A DNA stretch of 64,000 nt, from contig NZ_FOCI01000005.1 of NCBI RefSeq assembly GCF_900110065.1, positions 62,001-126,000 on the forward strand. Direction: 5' to 3'. The notes beneath the pieces are model-generated. The model had not been told where the DNA came from and made no database searches. It worked only from the letters and a program-made list of their open reading frames with translations. Source of the DNA: Loktanella fryxellensis (GTDB taxonomy: Bacteria > Pseudomonadota > Alphaproteobacteria > Rhodobacterales > Rhodobacteraceae). Within the stretch, counting starts at the first letter, position 1. Each line of letters begins with the position of its first letter. Both the position numbers and the translations under genes were made by a program. Below are positions 9,290 through 18,713 of this stretch, in pieces.

Positions 9290-10524
9290 CGGTCGATCTC
9301 TCCGAAAACGACGTCCATGGTGCCGATGATGGCAGCCACGTCGGCCAGTTGGTGCCCAGAGGCAATGTAATCCATGGCCTGCAGGTGCAGGTATCCCGGC
9401 GCGCGCAGCTTTGCGCGGTAGGGTTTGTTGGTGCCGTCGGCCACCAGATACACGCCGAACTCGCCCTTGGGCGCCTCGACGGCGGCATAAACCTCGCCCG
9501 CCGGCACGTGGAACCCTTCGGTATAAAGCTTGAAGTGGTGGATCAGGCTTTCCATGTCGGTCTTCATCGCGTGGCGGGTCGGCGGGGTCATCTTGCCACG
9601 GGCCATCACGTCGCCCTTCTCCACCCGCAGCTTGGCGCAGGCCTGCCGCATGATGTGGACGGACTGGCGCATCTCCTCCATCCGCACGAGGTAGCGGTCG
9701 TAGCAGTCGCCGTTCTTGCCCACCGGGATCTGGAACTCGAACTCGTCATAGCATTCATAGGGCTGTGCGCGGCGCAGATCCCACGCAAGGCCGGACCCAC
9801 GGACCATCACGCCAGAGAATCCCCAGTCCTGAATGTCCTGCTCGGTCACGATGCCGATGTCGGCGTTGCGCTGCTTGAAGATGCGGTTTTCCGTCAGCAG
9901 ACCGTCGATGTCGGCCAGCACCTTCAGGAACGGATCGCACCACGCGTCGATATCCTCGACCAACTGGTCGGGCAGGTCCTGATGCACGCCGCCGGGGCGG
10001 AAATAGGCGGCATGCAGACGCGCGCCAGAGGCACGTTCATAGAACACCATCAGCTTTTCGCGTTCCTCGAAGCCCCACAGCGGCGGGGTCAGGGCGCCCA
10101 CGTCCATCGCCTGCGTGGTCACGTTCAGCAGATGGCTCAGGATGCGGCCGATCTCGGAATAGAGCACGCGGATCAGCGACGCGCGGCGCGGCACGACGGT
10201 GCCGGTCAGCCGCTCGATCGCCAGACACCATGCGTGTTCCTGATTCATCGGGCTGACGTAGTCCAGCCGGTCGAAATACGGCAGGTTCTGCAGATAGGTG
10301 CGGCTTTCCATCAGCTTTTCGGTGCCACGGTGCAGCAGGCCGATGTGCGGATCGCACCGCTCCACGATCTCGCCGTCCAGCTCCAGCACCAGCCGCAGCA
10401 CGCCGTGCGCGGCGGGGTGCTGCGGGCCGAAGTTGATGTTGAAGTTGCGGATCTTCTGCTCGCCGGTGCGGGCGTCGACGGACCCGTCGTCATAGGTGTT
10501 AATGCGGATGTCGCCGTCCATCAT
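9286..10524 (-). CDS. nuoD: NADH-quinone oxidoreductase subunit D
   Basis: NuoD (412 aa, 49-kDa subunit) forms the quinone-binding site together with NuoB and NuoH. Seen: the [18 protein letters not shown] stretch near the N-terminus (quinone-site His), [12 protein letters not shown], the [12 protein letters not shown] motif, and the C-terminal [12 protein letters not shown] end. Start at 10524 is preferred: AAGGAGG lies 7 nt upstream and the ATG overlaps the nuoC stop; an adjacent in-frame ATG at 10521 is possible. Separate nuoC and nuoD genes as usual in alphaproteobacteria. Confidence 0.97.
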   Translation of the reverse strand: MMDGDIRINTYDDGSVDARTGEQKIRNFNINFGPQHPAAHGVLRLVLELDGEIVERCDPHIGLLHRGTEKLMESRTYLQNLPYFDRLDYVSPMNQEHAWCLAIERLTGTVVPRRASLIRVLYSEIGRILSHLLNVTTQAMDVGALTPPLWGFEEREKLMVFYERASGARLHAAYFRPGGVHQDLPDQLVEDIDAWCDPFLKVLADIDGLLTENRIFKQRNADIGIVTEQDIQDWGFSGVMVRGSGLAWDLRRAQPYECYDEFEFQIPVGKNGDCYDRYLVRMEEMRQSVHIMRQACAKLRVEKGDVMARGKMTPPTRHAMKTDMESLIHHFKLYTEGFHVPAGEVYAAVEAPKGEFGVYLVADGTNKPYRAKLRAPGYLHLQAMDYIASGHQLADVAAIIGTMDVVFGEIDR

Positions 10525-11156
10525 TTCGCAGCCTCCTTGGTGACAGGCGCACCCGGAGGGGCGGCCTTGTCGTCGCCGGGCAGGATGTAGGTGGCACCCT
10601 CCCACGGGCTCATGAAATCGAACTGGCGGTATTCCTGCACGAGGCTGACGGGTTCATAGACCACCCGCTTCTGCACCTCGTCATAGCGCACCTCGGTGTA
10701 ACCCGTCGTCGGGAAATCCTTGCGCAACGGGTGCCCGCGAAAGCCGTAGTCGGTCAGGATGCGACGCAGATCCGGGTGGCCCGAAAACAGGATGCCGAAC
10801 ATGTCGAACACTTCCCGCTCGAACCAGTTGGCCGATGGATGCACGCTGATGATCGACGGCACCATGTCCTGTTCGCGCACGTCGATCTTTAGCCGGATGC
10901 GGTGGTTCTGATACATCGACAAAAAGTGATAGACGACCTCGAACCGGGTGGGCCGCTGCGGGTAATCGACGGCGGTGATGTCCACGAGGGACGAAAACCG
11001 GCATGTCGGATCGTGGCGCAGGAAATCAACGAACGCCACGAGGCTGCTGGGGGACAGGTGCACGGTCAGCTCGCCCTGTGCGACCTCCCACCCCAGCACG
11101 CAGTCGTTGCGGCGGGATTCCAGATACTGGCCGAGCTCGGTAAGTGCCTCTGACAT
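10521..11156 (-). CDS. nuoC: NADH-quinone oxidoreductase subunit C
   Basis: NuoC (211 aa, 30-kDa subunit), a scaffold in the peripheral arm contacting NuoD. Diagnostic segments are [20 protein letters not shown], the signature [14 protein letters not shown] and [18 protein letters not shown]. The C-terminal tail (about 20 residues, [18 protein letters not shown]) is Ala/Pro/Lys-rich and may be flexible. It lies 9 nt downstream of nuoB and overlaps nuoD. Confidence 0.97.
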   Translation of the reverse strand: MSEALTELGQYLESRRNDCVLGWEVAQGELTVHLSPSSLVAFVDFLRHDPTCRFSSLVDITAVDYPQRPTRFEVVYHFLSMYQNHRIRLKIDVREQDMVPSIISVHPSANWFEREVFDMFGILFSGHPDLRRILTDYGFRGHPLRKDFPTTGYTEVRYDEVQKRVVYEPVSLVQEYRQFDFMSPWEGATYILPGDDKAAPPGAPVTKEAAK

Positions 11157-11165
11157 GTCCGTCCC

Positions 11166-11750
<585 letters not shown>

Positions 11751-11824
11751 TCATCTATGTGGCGTATGCCTGTCTGCGGGAGAGGTCAAGGCGCGGACCT
11801 GCGGTCAGCAGTCACAGGACCGGG

Positions 11825-12202
11825 TTATTGCCAGTCCAGCGCGCCCTTCTTCCACTCATAGGCGAAGCCGGCGGTCAGCACCGCAAGGAACACCATCATC
11901 GACCAGAAGGCGGTCATGCTGATGTCCTGGAAGGCCACGGCCCACGGAAACAGGAACGCCACTTCCAGATCGAAGATGATGAACAGGATCGACACCAGGT
12001 AGAAGCGCACGTCGAACTTCATCCGCGCGTCGTCGAAGGCGTTGAAGCCGCATTCATAGGCGCTGACCTTTTCCGGGTCCGGCGCCCGCACGGCGATCAC
12101 GGCAGCCGCGAGGATCAGGATCGCCCCGAGTGCGATCGCCAGCCCGAGGAAGATCATGATCGGCAGGTATTCGGTCAGCATCGCGTCCACGGGATCATCC
12201 AC
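11825..12202 (-). CDS. nuoA: NADH-quinone oxidoreductase subunit A
   Basis: NuoA (ND3 family, up to 125 aa), a three-helix membrane subunit. Seen: helix 1 ([19 protein letters not shown]), the conserved loop [20 protein letters not shown] with the redox-sensitive cysteine, then [21 protein letters not shown] with the conserved DLE acid, and a final helix. An internal ATG at 12181 is an alternative start and would give the more usual MLTEYLPI N-terminus. First gene of the nuo operon; the promoter should lie in 12203-12295 or further upstream. Confidence 0.95.
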   Translation of the reverse strand: MDDPVDAMLTEYLPIMIFLGLAIALGAILILAAAVIAVRAPDPEKVSAYECGFNAFDDARMKFDVRFYLVSILFIIFDLEVAFLFPWAVAFQDISMTAFWSMMVFLAVLTAGFAYEWKKGALDWQ

Positions 12203-12244
12203 TCTGGCAGAAGGTGCAGTCTTGCGCGCAAGGTTTACCCCCGT

Positions 12245-12271
12245 CCCCCGCCGGGGTCAACGGGCGGTGCC
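12245..12271. repeat. 27-bp perfect direct repeat, left copy
   Basis: Identical over 27 bp to positions 12632-12658 and in the same orientation. The right copy is the last codons and stop of mccA plus 12 nt beyond it. Flanking bases on both sides of the two copies do not match, so the homology has sharp edges. The left copy sits just upstream of nuoA. A 27-bp exact match 387 bp apart is far beyond chance and suggests insertion or segmental duplication at the mccA 3' end. Confidence 0.9.
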
Positions 12272-12295
12272 GGGTCACGGGTCGATGCAACGTGG

Positions 12296-12547
12296 TCAAT
12301 CCAATGCGTCGGGGTGCCGCGCAGGTGCACCGCCGAAATGAGCCCCCCTCGAACATCCGCGATGGGCGACCCGATGCTCGAAATGTGCTCTCATGCCGTT
12401 ATTCGCGGTCTTGTGCGCGCGCAGACGACCACCGCATTCTACGCATCTCAGATCGGGTCTTGGATCCAACCGCAGCGCCTCGGATATGTCGACCTTGACC
12501 CATGCGCCATTCAGCTTGGCTTCGCAGATGTCCTGTCCATGTCCCAT
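12296..12547 (-). CDS. Small CoiA-like zinc-ribbon protein
   Basis: 83-aa protein with an N-terminal strand-rich part (EAKLNGAWVKVDISEAL), then a zinc-ribbon-like segment LRCVECGGRLRAHKT and an AHFEHR...GCS segment (Cys-x2-Cys followed by His/His/Cys). This layout resembles the N-terminal zinc-finger region of competence-protein CoiA-like and DUF7828-type small proteins, where the CPxCG...HFxH pattern is typical; the assignment is by pattern only. It lies alone between two 27-bp direct repeats, so it may be an acquired cargo gene. The start is the first ATG of the open frame; an RBS is not obvious. Confidence 0.6.
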   Translation of the reverse strand: MGHGQDICEAKLNGAWVKVDISEALRLDPRPDLRCVECGGRLRAHKTANNGMRAHFEHRVAHRGCSRGAHFGGAPARHPDALD

Positions 12548-12631
12548 GACCAGACGTTAGGCAGGCTTCGCAAAATACGCAAATTCAAAGGCGCAGGGCG
12601 ATACGTATGTCGGTCATCAATCAGGCCACGC

Positions 12632-12658
12632 CCCCCGCCGGGGTCAACGGGCGGTGCC
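12632..12658. repeat. 27-bp perfect direct repeat, right copy (mccA 3' end)
   Basis: Right-hand copy of the repeat at 12245-12271; it covers the last four codons and the stop of mccA and the following 12 nt. The 387-bp repeat-to-repeat period contains the zinc-ribbon gene and no recognisable recombinase. Confidence 0.9.
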
Positions 12659-14584
12659 CGCCTCGTCGGCCTCCAGCGTGACCAGTGCAGCCCCGGCCTT
12701 CACCTGATCTCCGGGCGTCACGGCGACGGTCGCCACGGTGCCGTCGCGGGGCGCGCGCAACACATGTTCCATCTTCATCGCCTCCAGCACGACCATTCGC
12801 TCGCCCGCCACCACCACCTGTCCCACGGCGACGGCCACCTGCGCCACAAGGCCCGGCATCGGTGCCAGCACCGCGTCGCCGCCGGCGCCTGCGGCCTTGC
12901 GATCGAGCGGATCGGGGATGCCGAACGTCAGGGGCCCTGCCCCGAACAGCGTGACTGCATCGCCGTGCCGCATCGCCGGGGGCAGCCGCACACCATCCGC
13001 CCGCCAGCCCTGCGCGTCGTGCTGCAAGCGCACCGTGCAGTCCCCGACGCGGGCGTCCCAGCCACCCGCCATCGGCGTCAGCGTGACGATGTGCGGCTCC
13101 TCGCCCTGCAACAGCGTCACATTGCGGGATATCGGCTGCCACAGGGCGAATCCCTGCCACGGCGTCGGCCAGTCCAGCCCCGCCGCGATCAGCGCCGCAT
13201 GGGCGCACTGCGCTGGCGTCGGCACCGCCGCCTGCGTCAGCGCAGGTGTACGCCCGATCAGCCCGGTATCCATCTGCCCGGCGGCGAAATCCGCATCCGC
13301 CGCCAGCCTCTGCAGGAAGCCGAGATTCGTGACCGTCCCGGCGACTTGCGTCGCGTCCAGCGCCTGCCGCAACCGCGCCAGCGCCGTGGCGCGGTCGGGG
13401 CCATGCACCGTCACCTTGGCGATCATCGGGTCGTACCACGGCGAAATCTCCGCCCCCGTCGTCACACCGCTGTCGATCCGGGCGGTGTCCGGGAACGCCA
13501 GATGCGCAAGGGTACCGGTGGCGGGCAAAAAGCCTGCTGGCACATCTTCGGCGTAAAGCCGCGCCTCGAACGCATGGCCGGTGATGGTCAGCTGGTCCTG
13601 CGTCAGGGGCAACCGCCCGCCAGCCGCCACGATCAACTGCCATTCCACCAGATCCACGCCGGTGATCGCTTCCGTCACCGGATGCTCGACCTGCAGGCGT
13701 GTGTTCATCTCCATGAACCAGAAACCGTCGGTGCGCAGACCGCGGCTCGCGTCCACGATGAACTCGATCGTGCCCGCCCCCGCATAGCCGATCGCGCGGG
13801 CCGCCCGCACCGCGGCGTCGCCCATCGCGGCGCGCATGGCGTCGGTCATGCCGGGGGCCGGGGCTTCCTCGATCACCTTCTGGTGGCGGCGTTGCAGGGA
13901 ACAGTCCCGCTCGAACAGATGGACCGCGTCATGGCCGTCGCCGAACACCTGCACCTCGATATGCCGGGGGCGTTCGATGTATTTCTCGATCAGCACGCCC
14001 GCGTTGCCGAAGGCAGTCCGCGCCTCGGCCCGCGCACTCTCCAGCGCCTCGGCGAAATCCGCAGCCCGCTCGACCAGCCGCATCCCCTTGCCGCCGCCGC
14101 CCGCGACTGCCTTGATCAGCACGGGATAGCCGATCCCCCCTGCCTCCTGCGCCAGCACGTCCGCGTCCTGATCCGCGCCGAGGTAACCCGGCACCACGGG
14201 CACGCCCGCCTGCGCCATCAGCGCCTTGGCCGCGTCCTTCAGCCCCATCTTGCGGATGGCGTCGGCGGACGGCCCGATGAACACCAGCCCCGCCGCCGTC
14301 ACCGCATCGACGAAATCCGGGTTCTCCGACAAAAAGCCATAGCCCGGATGGATCGCCTGCGCGCCCGTGTCCAGCGCTGCGCGGATGATCAGGTCACCCC
14401 GCAGATAGCTGTCGGCGACGGGCGCGGGGCCAAGGCGCACCGTCTGGTCGGCCATCGCCACGTGCAGCGCGTCCGCATCGGCGTCGGAATAGACCGCCAC
14501 CGTCTGCACGCCCAGCCGGCGGCAGGTGCGGATGATCCGGCAGGCGATTTCGCCCCGGTTGGCGATCAGGATGCGGTCGAACAT
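12644..14584 (-). CDS. mccA: Methylcrotonyl-CoA carboxylase biotin-containing (alpha) subunit
   Basis: 646-aa acyl-CoA carboxylase subunit: biotin carboxylase N-domain (MFDRILIANRGEIACRII), ATP-grasp with glycine-rich loop AVAGGGGKGMRL, EKYIERPRHIEVQVFGD, the FMEMNTRLQVEHPVTE motif, a linker/BT domain and a C-terminal biotinyl domain with the biotin-attachment lysine in EAMKMEHV (about residue 604). Pairing with mccB and ivd points to 3-methylcrotonyl-CoA in leucine breakdown rather than propionyl-CoA. Start at MFDR (14584) follows the family; a GTG at 14602 overlapping the mccB stop is the alternative. The 3' end is one copy of a 27-bp direct repeat. Confidence 0.92.
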   Translation of the reverse strand: MFDRILIANRGEIACRIIRTCRRLGVQTVAVYSDADADALHVAMADQTVRLGPAPVADSYLRGDLIIRAALDTGAQAIHPGYGFLSENPDFVDAVTAAGLVFIGPSADAIRKMGLKDAAKALMAQAGVPVVPGYLGADQDADVLAQEAGGIGYPVLIKAVAGGGGKGMRLVERAADFAEALESARAEARTAFGNAGVLIEKYIERPRHIEVQVFGDGHDAVHLFERDCSLQRRHQKVIEEAPAPGMTDAMRAAMGDAAVRAARAIGYAGAGTIEFIVDASRGLRTDGFWFMEMNTRLQVEHPVTEAITGVDLVEWQLIVAAGGRLPLTQDQLTITGHAFEARLYAEDVPAGFLPATGTLAHLAFPDTARIDSGVTTGAEISPWYDPMIAKVTVHGPDRATALARLRQALDATQVAGTVTNLGFLQRLAADADFAAGQMDTGLIGRTPALTQAAVPTPAQCAHAALIAAGLDWPTPWQGFALWQPISRNVTLLQGEEPHIVTLTPMAGGWDARVGDCTVRLQHDAQGWRADGVRLPPAMRHGDAVTLFGAGPLTFGIPDPLDRKAAGAGGDAVLAPMPGLVAQVAVAVGQVVVAGERMVVLEAMKMEHVLRAPRDGTVATVAVTPGDQVKAGAALVTLEADEAGTAR

Positions 14585-14598
14585 CTGCGGGGCCTCGC

Positions 14599-16158
14599 TC
14601 ACATGCGGAACACGCCAAAGCGTGTCTGGGGGATCGGCACGTTGCAGCAGGCCGCAAGGCTTAGGCTGAGCACCGCCCGCGACTGGCGCGGGTCGATCAC
14701 GCCGTCGTCCCACAGCCGCGCGCTGGCATAGAGGGGATCGCTCTGCGTGGCGAACTGATCCAGCACCGGCTGCTTGAAGGCCGCTTCCTCCGCGACACTC
14801 CACGCCTGACCCTTGCGCTCCATCGCGTCGCGCCGCACCGTCGCCAGCACGCCTGCCGCCTGTTCGCCGCCCATCACGGCGGTCCGCGACGTGGGCCATG
14901 TCCACATGAAGTCGGGGCTGTAAGCCCGCCCACCCATGCCGTAATTTCCGGCGCCATAGCTGCCGCCCACGACCATCGTGATCTTGGGCACCTTCGTCGT
15001 GGCCACCGCCGTCACCATCTTGGCCCCGTGGCGGGCGATGCCTTCGTTCTCGTACTCCCGCCCCACCATGAAGCCTGTGATGTTCTGCAGGAAGATCAAG
15101 GGGATGCGCCGCTGGCTGCACAGCTCGATGAAATGCGCGCCCTTCTGGGCGGCCTGACTGAACAGCACCCCGTTGTTGGCGATGATCCCGCAGGGATAGC
15201 CGTCGATATGCGCGAACCCGGTCACCAATGTGTCGCCGAACCGGGCCTTGAACTCGTCGAAGCGCGATCCGTCCACGATGCGACTGATCACCTCGCGGAT
15301 GTCGTAGGGCGTGCGCAGGTCCGCGGGCACCACGTCGAACAGGCTCTCTGCGTCCAGTACAGGAGGAACGCCTGCGATCCGCTTGATATCGCTGACATCC
15401 CGGCGCGATACGCTCGCCACCGCCTGCCGTGCGAGGGCCAGCGCATGCGCGTCATCCTCGGCCAAATAGTCGGCCACGCCGGACAGGCGGGTGTGCACGT
15501 CGCCGCCGCCCAGATCCTCGGCGCTGACGACCTCTCCGGTCGCGGCCTTGACCAGTGGCGGCCCGGCGAGGAAGATCGTCCCCTGATCCCGCACGATGAT
15601 GCTGACGTCGGCCATGGCGGGCACATAGGCACCGCCCGCCGTGCAGGATCCCATGACGACGGCGATCTGGGCGATGCCGTCCGCCGACATGTTCGCCTGA
15701 TTGTAGAAGATGCGTCCGAAATGGTCGCGGTCGGGAAACACCTCGTCCTGATTGGGCAGGTTGGCCCCGCCGCTGTCCACCAGATAGACGCAAGGCAGAC
15801 CGCAACGCGCCGCAATCTCCTGTGCGCGCAGATGTTTCTTGACCGACAGGGGGTAATAGGTCCCGCCCTTCACCGTCGCGTCGTTGCACACGACCATGAC
15901 CTGCACGCCCTGCACCCGGCCCACGCCGGCGATCACGCCGGCCCCCGGTGCCGCCCCGTCATACATCCCGTGCGCCGCCGTCACGCCGATTTCCAGCCAG
16001 GGCGCGCCTGCGTCCAGCAGGTGCGCCACCCGGTCGCGCGGCAGCATCTTGCCCCGCGCCACGTGGCGGTCGCGGGCCACGGCGTCGCCCCCCGCCATCG
16101 CGATAGCAGCCGCATCGGCGACCCGCGCCAGTGCCGCCAGATGTGCGGCACGGGTCAT
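14599..16158 (-). CDS. mccB: Methylcrotonyl-CoA carboxylase carboxyltransferase (beta) subunit
   Basis: 519-aa carboxyltransferase with N- and C-terminal crotonase-like halves. Diagnostic stretches: RERV-type segment [36 protein letters not shown] (typical of MCC beta), [18 protein letters not shown], the oxyanion glycine regions [15 protein letters not shown] and [16 protein letters not shown], and [14 protein letters not shown]. The FMW-type end and spacing fit MccB rather than PccB. Start at 16158 overlaps the upstream DUF1311-like gene's stop (ATGA). Cytoplasmic, works with McaA-type biotin subunit encoded just downstream (mccA). Confidence 0.94.
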   Translation of the reverse strand: MTRAAHLAALARVADAAAIAMAGGDAVARDRHVARGKMLPRDRVAHLLDAGAPWLEIGVTAAHGMYDGAAPGAGVIAGVGRVQGVQVMVVCNDATVKGGTYYPLSVKKHLRAQEIAARCGLPCVYLVDSGGANLPNQDEVFPDRDHFGRIFYNQANMSADGIAQIAVVMGSCTAGGAYVPAMADVSIIVRDQGTIFLAGPPLVKAATGEVVSAEDLGGGDVHTRLSGVADYLAEDDAHALALARQAVASVSRRDVSDIKRIAGVPPVLDAESLFDVVPADLRTPYDIREVISRIVDGSRFDEFKARFGDTLVTGFAHIDGYPCGIIANNGVLFSQAAQKGAHFIELCSQRRIPLIFLQNITGFMVGREYENEGIARHGAKMVTAVATTKVPKITMVVGGSYGAGNYGMGGRAYSPDFMWTWPTSRTAVMGGEQAAGVLATVRRDAMERKGQAWSVAEEAAFKQPVLDQFATQSDPLYASARLWDDGVIDPRQSRAVLSLSLAACCNVPIPQTRFGVFRM

Positions 16159-16661
16159 TGCAGGCCCGCCAGCCCGTCGCGCAGCACAAAGGTCTGCTCG
16201 GCGGTGACCAGCATCCGGCACTGGGCGGACGCCGGACCCTGACCCGTGCCGCCGCCCCACTTGGCCACCTCGAAGGCGCATCGCGCATCGCGGTAGCCGA
16301 TCCATGCCCGCTGCATGTCGCGCAACGCGGGCACCTGCTTGGGTGCGTTCGGACTGTCCACCGCCGCCTGCGCATCGTTGGCGGTGTACAGCGTCAGCAA
16401 ATCGGCATAGGCGGCGTTCAGCCCCGCATCCCACATCTCCCACTCCAGCGACAGGCAGCCGCCCATACCGATGGTGCTGTCACCGCCGACGTTGTCCGTC
16501 ATGCAGGCCTCGGCCGATCGTCCGACGCAGTCCATGCGCGCGCTGCCTTCGGCCTGCGCCACGCAGGCGCGGGTCGCCGCGTCGTCGAACAACAGGTCTT
16601 GCGCCAGTGCGGGCGCGGCGCCGATGACTGCAAAGGCAATGACTTGCCAGACGATCTTCAT
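16155..16661 (-). CDS. Exported DUF1311/LprI-like protein
   Basis: 168-aa protein with a Sec signal peptide ([16 protein letters not shown], cleavage near residue 21). The mature part contains six cysteines and the pattern ACMTDN...[25 protein letters not shown], with [16 protein letters not shown] further on, which is the DUF1311 (LprI-type lysozyme-inhibitor N-terminal domain) pattern of short Cys-paired periplasmic proteins. It is sandwiched between ivd and mccB and its stop overlaps the mccB start, so it is co-expressed with leucine catabolism although a functional link is not evident. Confidence 0.75.
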   Translation of the reverse strand: MKIVWQVIAFAVIGAAPALAQDLLFDDAATRACVAQAEGSARMDCVGRSAEACMTDNVGGDSTIGMGGCLSLEWEMWDAGLNAAYADLLTLYTANDAQAAVDSPNAPKQVPALRDMQRAWIGYRDARCAFEVAKWGGGTGQGPASAQCRMLVTAEQTFVLRDGLAGLQ

Positions 16662-16674
16662 GTCGATGCCTTCC

Positions 16675-16959
16675 TCAAGCCTGCGGGCCGTCGCCGACGA
16701 CGACCTGCCCGCGCGGTCCCATGACATAGGTGAAACTGCGCCCGTCCGGGTGATGGCACACCACCACGATGCGCGCCTGCGGATGCGGCGCACCCGCACA
16801 ATCGGTCTGCGTGGCACCCGCCCCGGCCTCGGCCAAGTACATTTCGGCGGCGCGGGTGATGATCTCGGTCTCGGACACCGGCTGCCCTGTCCGCAGCCCG
16901 AGGTATCCGGTGAACACGACCAGCGCGCCCAACGGCGCGAACAGCGCCCAGCGCCTCAT
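16675..16959 (-). CDS. Small membrane-anchored or exported protein in the ivd-mcc operon
   Basis: 94-aa protein with an N-terminal hydrophobic helix (LFAPLGALVVFTGYLGL) and a small globular part with two cysteines (TQTDCAGAP and IVVVCHHPDG) and a strand-like C-terminus (SFTYVMGPRGQVVVGD). The ATG overlaps the ivd stop by 4 nt and the next gene starts 13 nt after its end, so it is a genuine operon member. No characterised family recognised; resembles small DUF-type periplasmic proteins of roseobacters. Confidence 0.7.
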   Translation of the reverse strand: MRRWALFAPLGALVVFTGYLGLRTGQPVSETEIITRAAEMYLAEAGAGATQTDCAGAPHPQARIVVVCHHPDGRSFTYVMGPRGQVVVGDGPQA

Positions 16960-18119
16960 GCCATCGCCGCCATCATCTCTCGGCCCACCAGCATCCGGCG
17001 AATCTCGCTGGTGCCTGCGCCGATTTCCATCAGCTTGGCGTCGCGGAACAGGCGGGCAACGGGGGCGTCGGCCATGAAACCCGCACCCCCCATCGCCTGC
17101 ACCGCCTGATGCGCCTGCTTCATCGCCTCCTCCGAGGCATAGAGGCAGCACGCCGCCGCATCCGCCCGCGTGACTGTGCCCCGGTCGCAGGCGCGCGCGA
17201 CCTCGTAGACATAGGCGCGGGCGCTGTTCATCGCCGTGTACATGTCGGCGATCTTGCCCTGCATCAGCTGGAACGACCCGATGGGCTGACCGAACTGGCG
17301 ACGCTGCGCGAGATACGGCATGATCTCGTCCAGACAGGCGGCCATGATCCCCAGACCGATACCCGCCAGCACGACGCGCTCGTAATCGAGGCCCGACATC
17401 AGCACGGCGACGCCGCGCCCTTCCTCGCCCAGCACGTTCTCGAACGGGACCTCCACGTCGTCGAAAATCAGCTCCGCCGTGTTCGACCCGCGCATCCCCA
17501 GCTTGTCGAAATGTGCGCTCGTGCTGAACCCCGCCATCTCCTTCTCGATCATAAAGGCGGTGATGCCGCGCGATCCGGCAGCCTTGTCGGTCTTGGCATA
17601 GACCACCAGCGTGTCGGCGTCGGGGCCATTGGTGATCCAGTATTTCGTACCGTTCAGATGGTAGTGGTCGTTGCGACGCTCTGCGGCCAGCGACATCGAC
17701 ATCACGTCCGACCCGGACCCCGCCTCGCTCATCGCCAGCGCACCCACGTGTTCGCCACTGACCAGCCGCGGCAAGTAGTGGGCCTTCTGCGCCTGCGTGC
17801 CGTTCAGCTTGATCTGGTTGACGCACAGGTTGCTGTGCGCCCCGTAGGACAGCGACACGCTGGCACTGGCGCGGGCGATCTCCTCGATGGCGACCGTATG
17901 CGCGAGGTAGGTCATGCCCGCCCCGCCGAAATCCTCCGGCACGGTGATCCCCAGCAGGCCCAGATCACCCATCTCGCGCCACAGGGCTTTCGGAAAGGCA
18001 TTGTCGCGGTCGATGCCTGCCGCCATCGGCTTCACCCGGGCCTGCGCCCAGTCGTGGACCATGGCCCGCAACGCATTCACGTCCTCGCCCAGATCGAAGG
18101 TCATGGCGGCGTGGAACAT
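16956..18119 (-). CDS. ivd: Isovaleryl-CoA dehydrogenase
   Basis: 387-aa acyl-CoA dehydrogenase that oxidises isovaleryl-CoA to 3-methylcrotonyl-CoA, passing electrons to ETF. Seen: LSYGAHSNLCVNQI and AMSEAGSGSDVMSM (FAD/substrate motifs), KYWITNGPDADTLVVYAKTD, and GLDYERVVLAGIGLG, the segment that in this family carries the catalytic glutamate. The C-terminus QAMGGAGFMADAPVARLFRDAK and GTSEIRRMLVGRE are standard. Start at 18119 is set by homology at MFHAAMTFDLGEDV. First gene of the operon, preceded by a palindrome likely to be a regulator site. Confidence 0.93.
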   Translation of the reverse strand: MFHAAMTFDLGEDVNALRAMVHDWAQARVKPMAAGIDRDNAFPKALWREMGDLGLLGITVPEDFGGAGMTYLAHTVAIEEIARASASVSLSYGAHSNLCVNQIKLNGTQAQKAHYLPRLVSGEHVGALAMSEAGSGSDVMSMSLAAERRNDHYHLNGTKYWITNGPDADTLVVYAKTDKAAGSRGITAFMIEKEMAGFSTSAHFDKLGMRGSNTAELIFDDVEVPFENVLGEEGRGVAVLMSGLDYERVVLAGIGLGIMAACLDEIMPYLAQRRQFGQPIGSFQLMQGKIADMYTAMNSARAYVYEVARACDRGTVTRADAAACCLYASEEAMKQAHQAVQAMGGAGFMADAPVARLFRDAKLMEIGAGTSEIRRMLVGREMMAAMA

Positions 18120-18134
18120 GGCATCGCATCCTTT

Positions 18135-18152
18135 ATTGAACACTCGTTCAAT
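18135..18152. promoter_or_regulatory. Palindromic operator upstream of ivd
   Basis: Perfect inverted repeat ATTGAAC-4 nt-GTTCAAT centred 24 nt upstream of the ivd start, in the region shared with divergent creA. The shape is that of TetR-family operators found in front of acyl-CoA dehydrogenase genes; no regulator gene is in the window. The link to a specific regulator is inference. Confidence 0.6.
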
Positions 18153-18221
18153 TCCTAGCAATCCGCCGCCGCCCCGGTCAAGCATCTTGCGCGATCGCAC
18201 CCCACGGTTATACCGCACGGC

Positions 18222-18677
18222 ATGAAATACATCATCTCTGCCGCCCTCGCCCTGTTCCCCCTGACCACCGCCGCAGAAGAGGTCGGGTCCGTCGGGGTGG
18301 ACTGGGTCGGCAACGACATCGTGATCGAGGCAATCGCCGACCCGGAGGTGCAGGGCGTGACCTGCCATCTCGCCTACTTCGACCGGTCGCTGATCGACCG
18401 GGTGTCGAACGGCAACTGGTTCGAGGATCCCTCGAACTCCTCCATCGCGTGCCGTCAGACCGGCCCCATCGTGATCGGCGACATCGACCGGTCCGAGGGG
18501 GGCGAGGATGTGTTCTCCGAACGCCAGTCGATCATCCTGAAATCGATCCGCATCAAACGCATCTTCGACGAGGCGAACAACACGCTGATCTATCTGGCGC
18601 ATGCCAACGAGCTGACGCAAGGCTCTGCCAAGATGTCGATCTCGACCGTGCCGCTGTATCAGCCCGCCGCCGACTGA
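18222..18677 (+). CDS. creA: CreA family exported protein
   Basis: 151-aa protein with a signal peptide (MKYIISAALALFPLTTAAEE) and the CreA family body: EVGSVGVDW, a VQGVTCHLAYFD segment, SSIACRQTGPIVIGD, and the C-terminal NTLIYLAHANELTQGSAKMSIS. Two cysteines may form a disulfide. E. coli CreA is about 157 residues and lies beside creBCD, but its role is not known; here it stands alone, divergent from ivd. Confidence 0.9.
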   Translation: MKYIISAALALFPLTTAAEEVGSVGVDWVGNDIVIEAIADPEVQGVTCHLAYFDRSLIDRVSNGNWFEDPSNSSIACRQTGPIVIGDIDRSEGGEDVFSERQSIILKSIRIKRIFDEANNTLIYLAHANELTQGSAKMSISTVPLYQPAAD

Positions 18678-18713
18678 CGCCCCCCGCAGCCGCGCATCGC
18701 GGGCGGGACAGGA

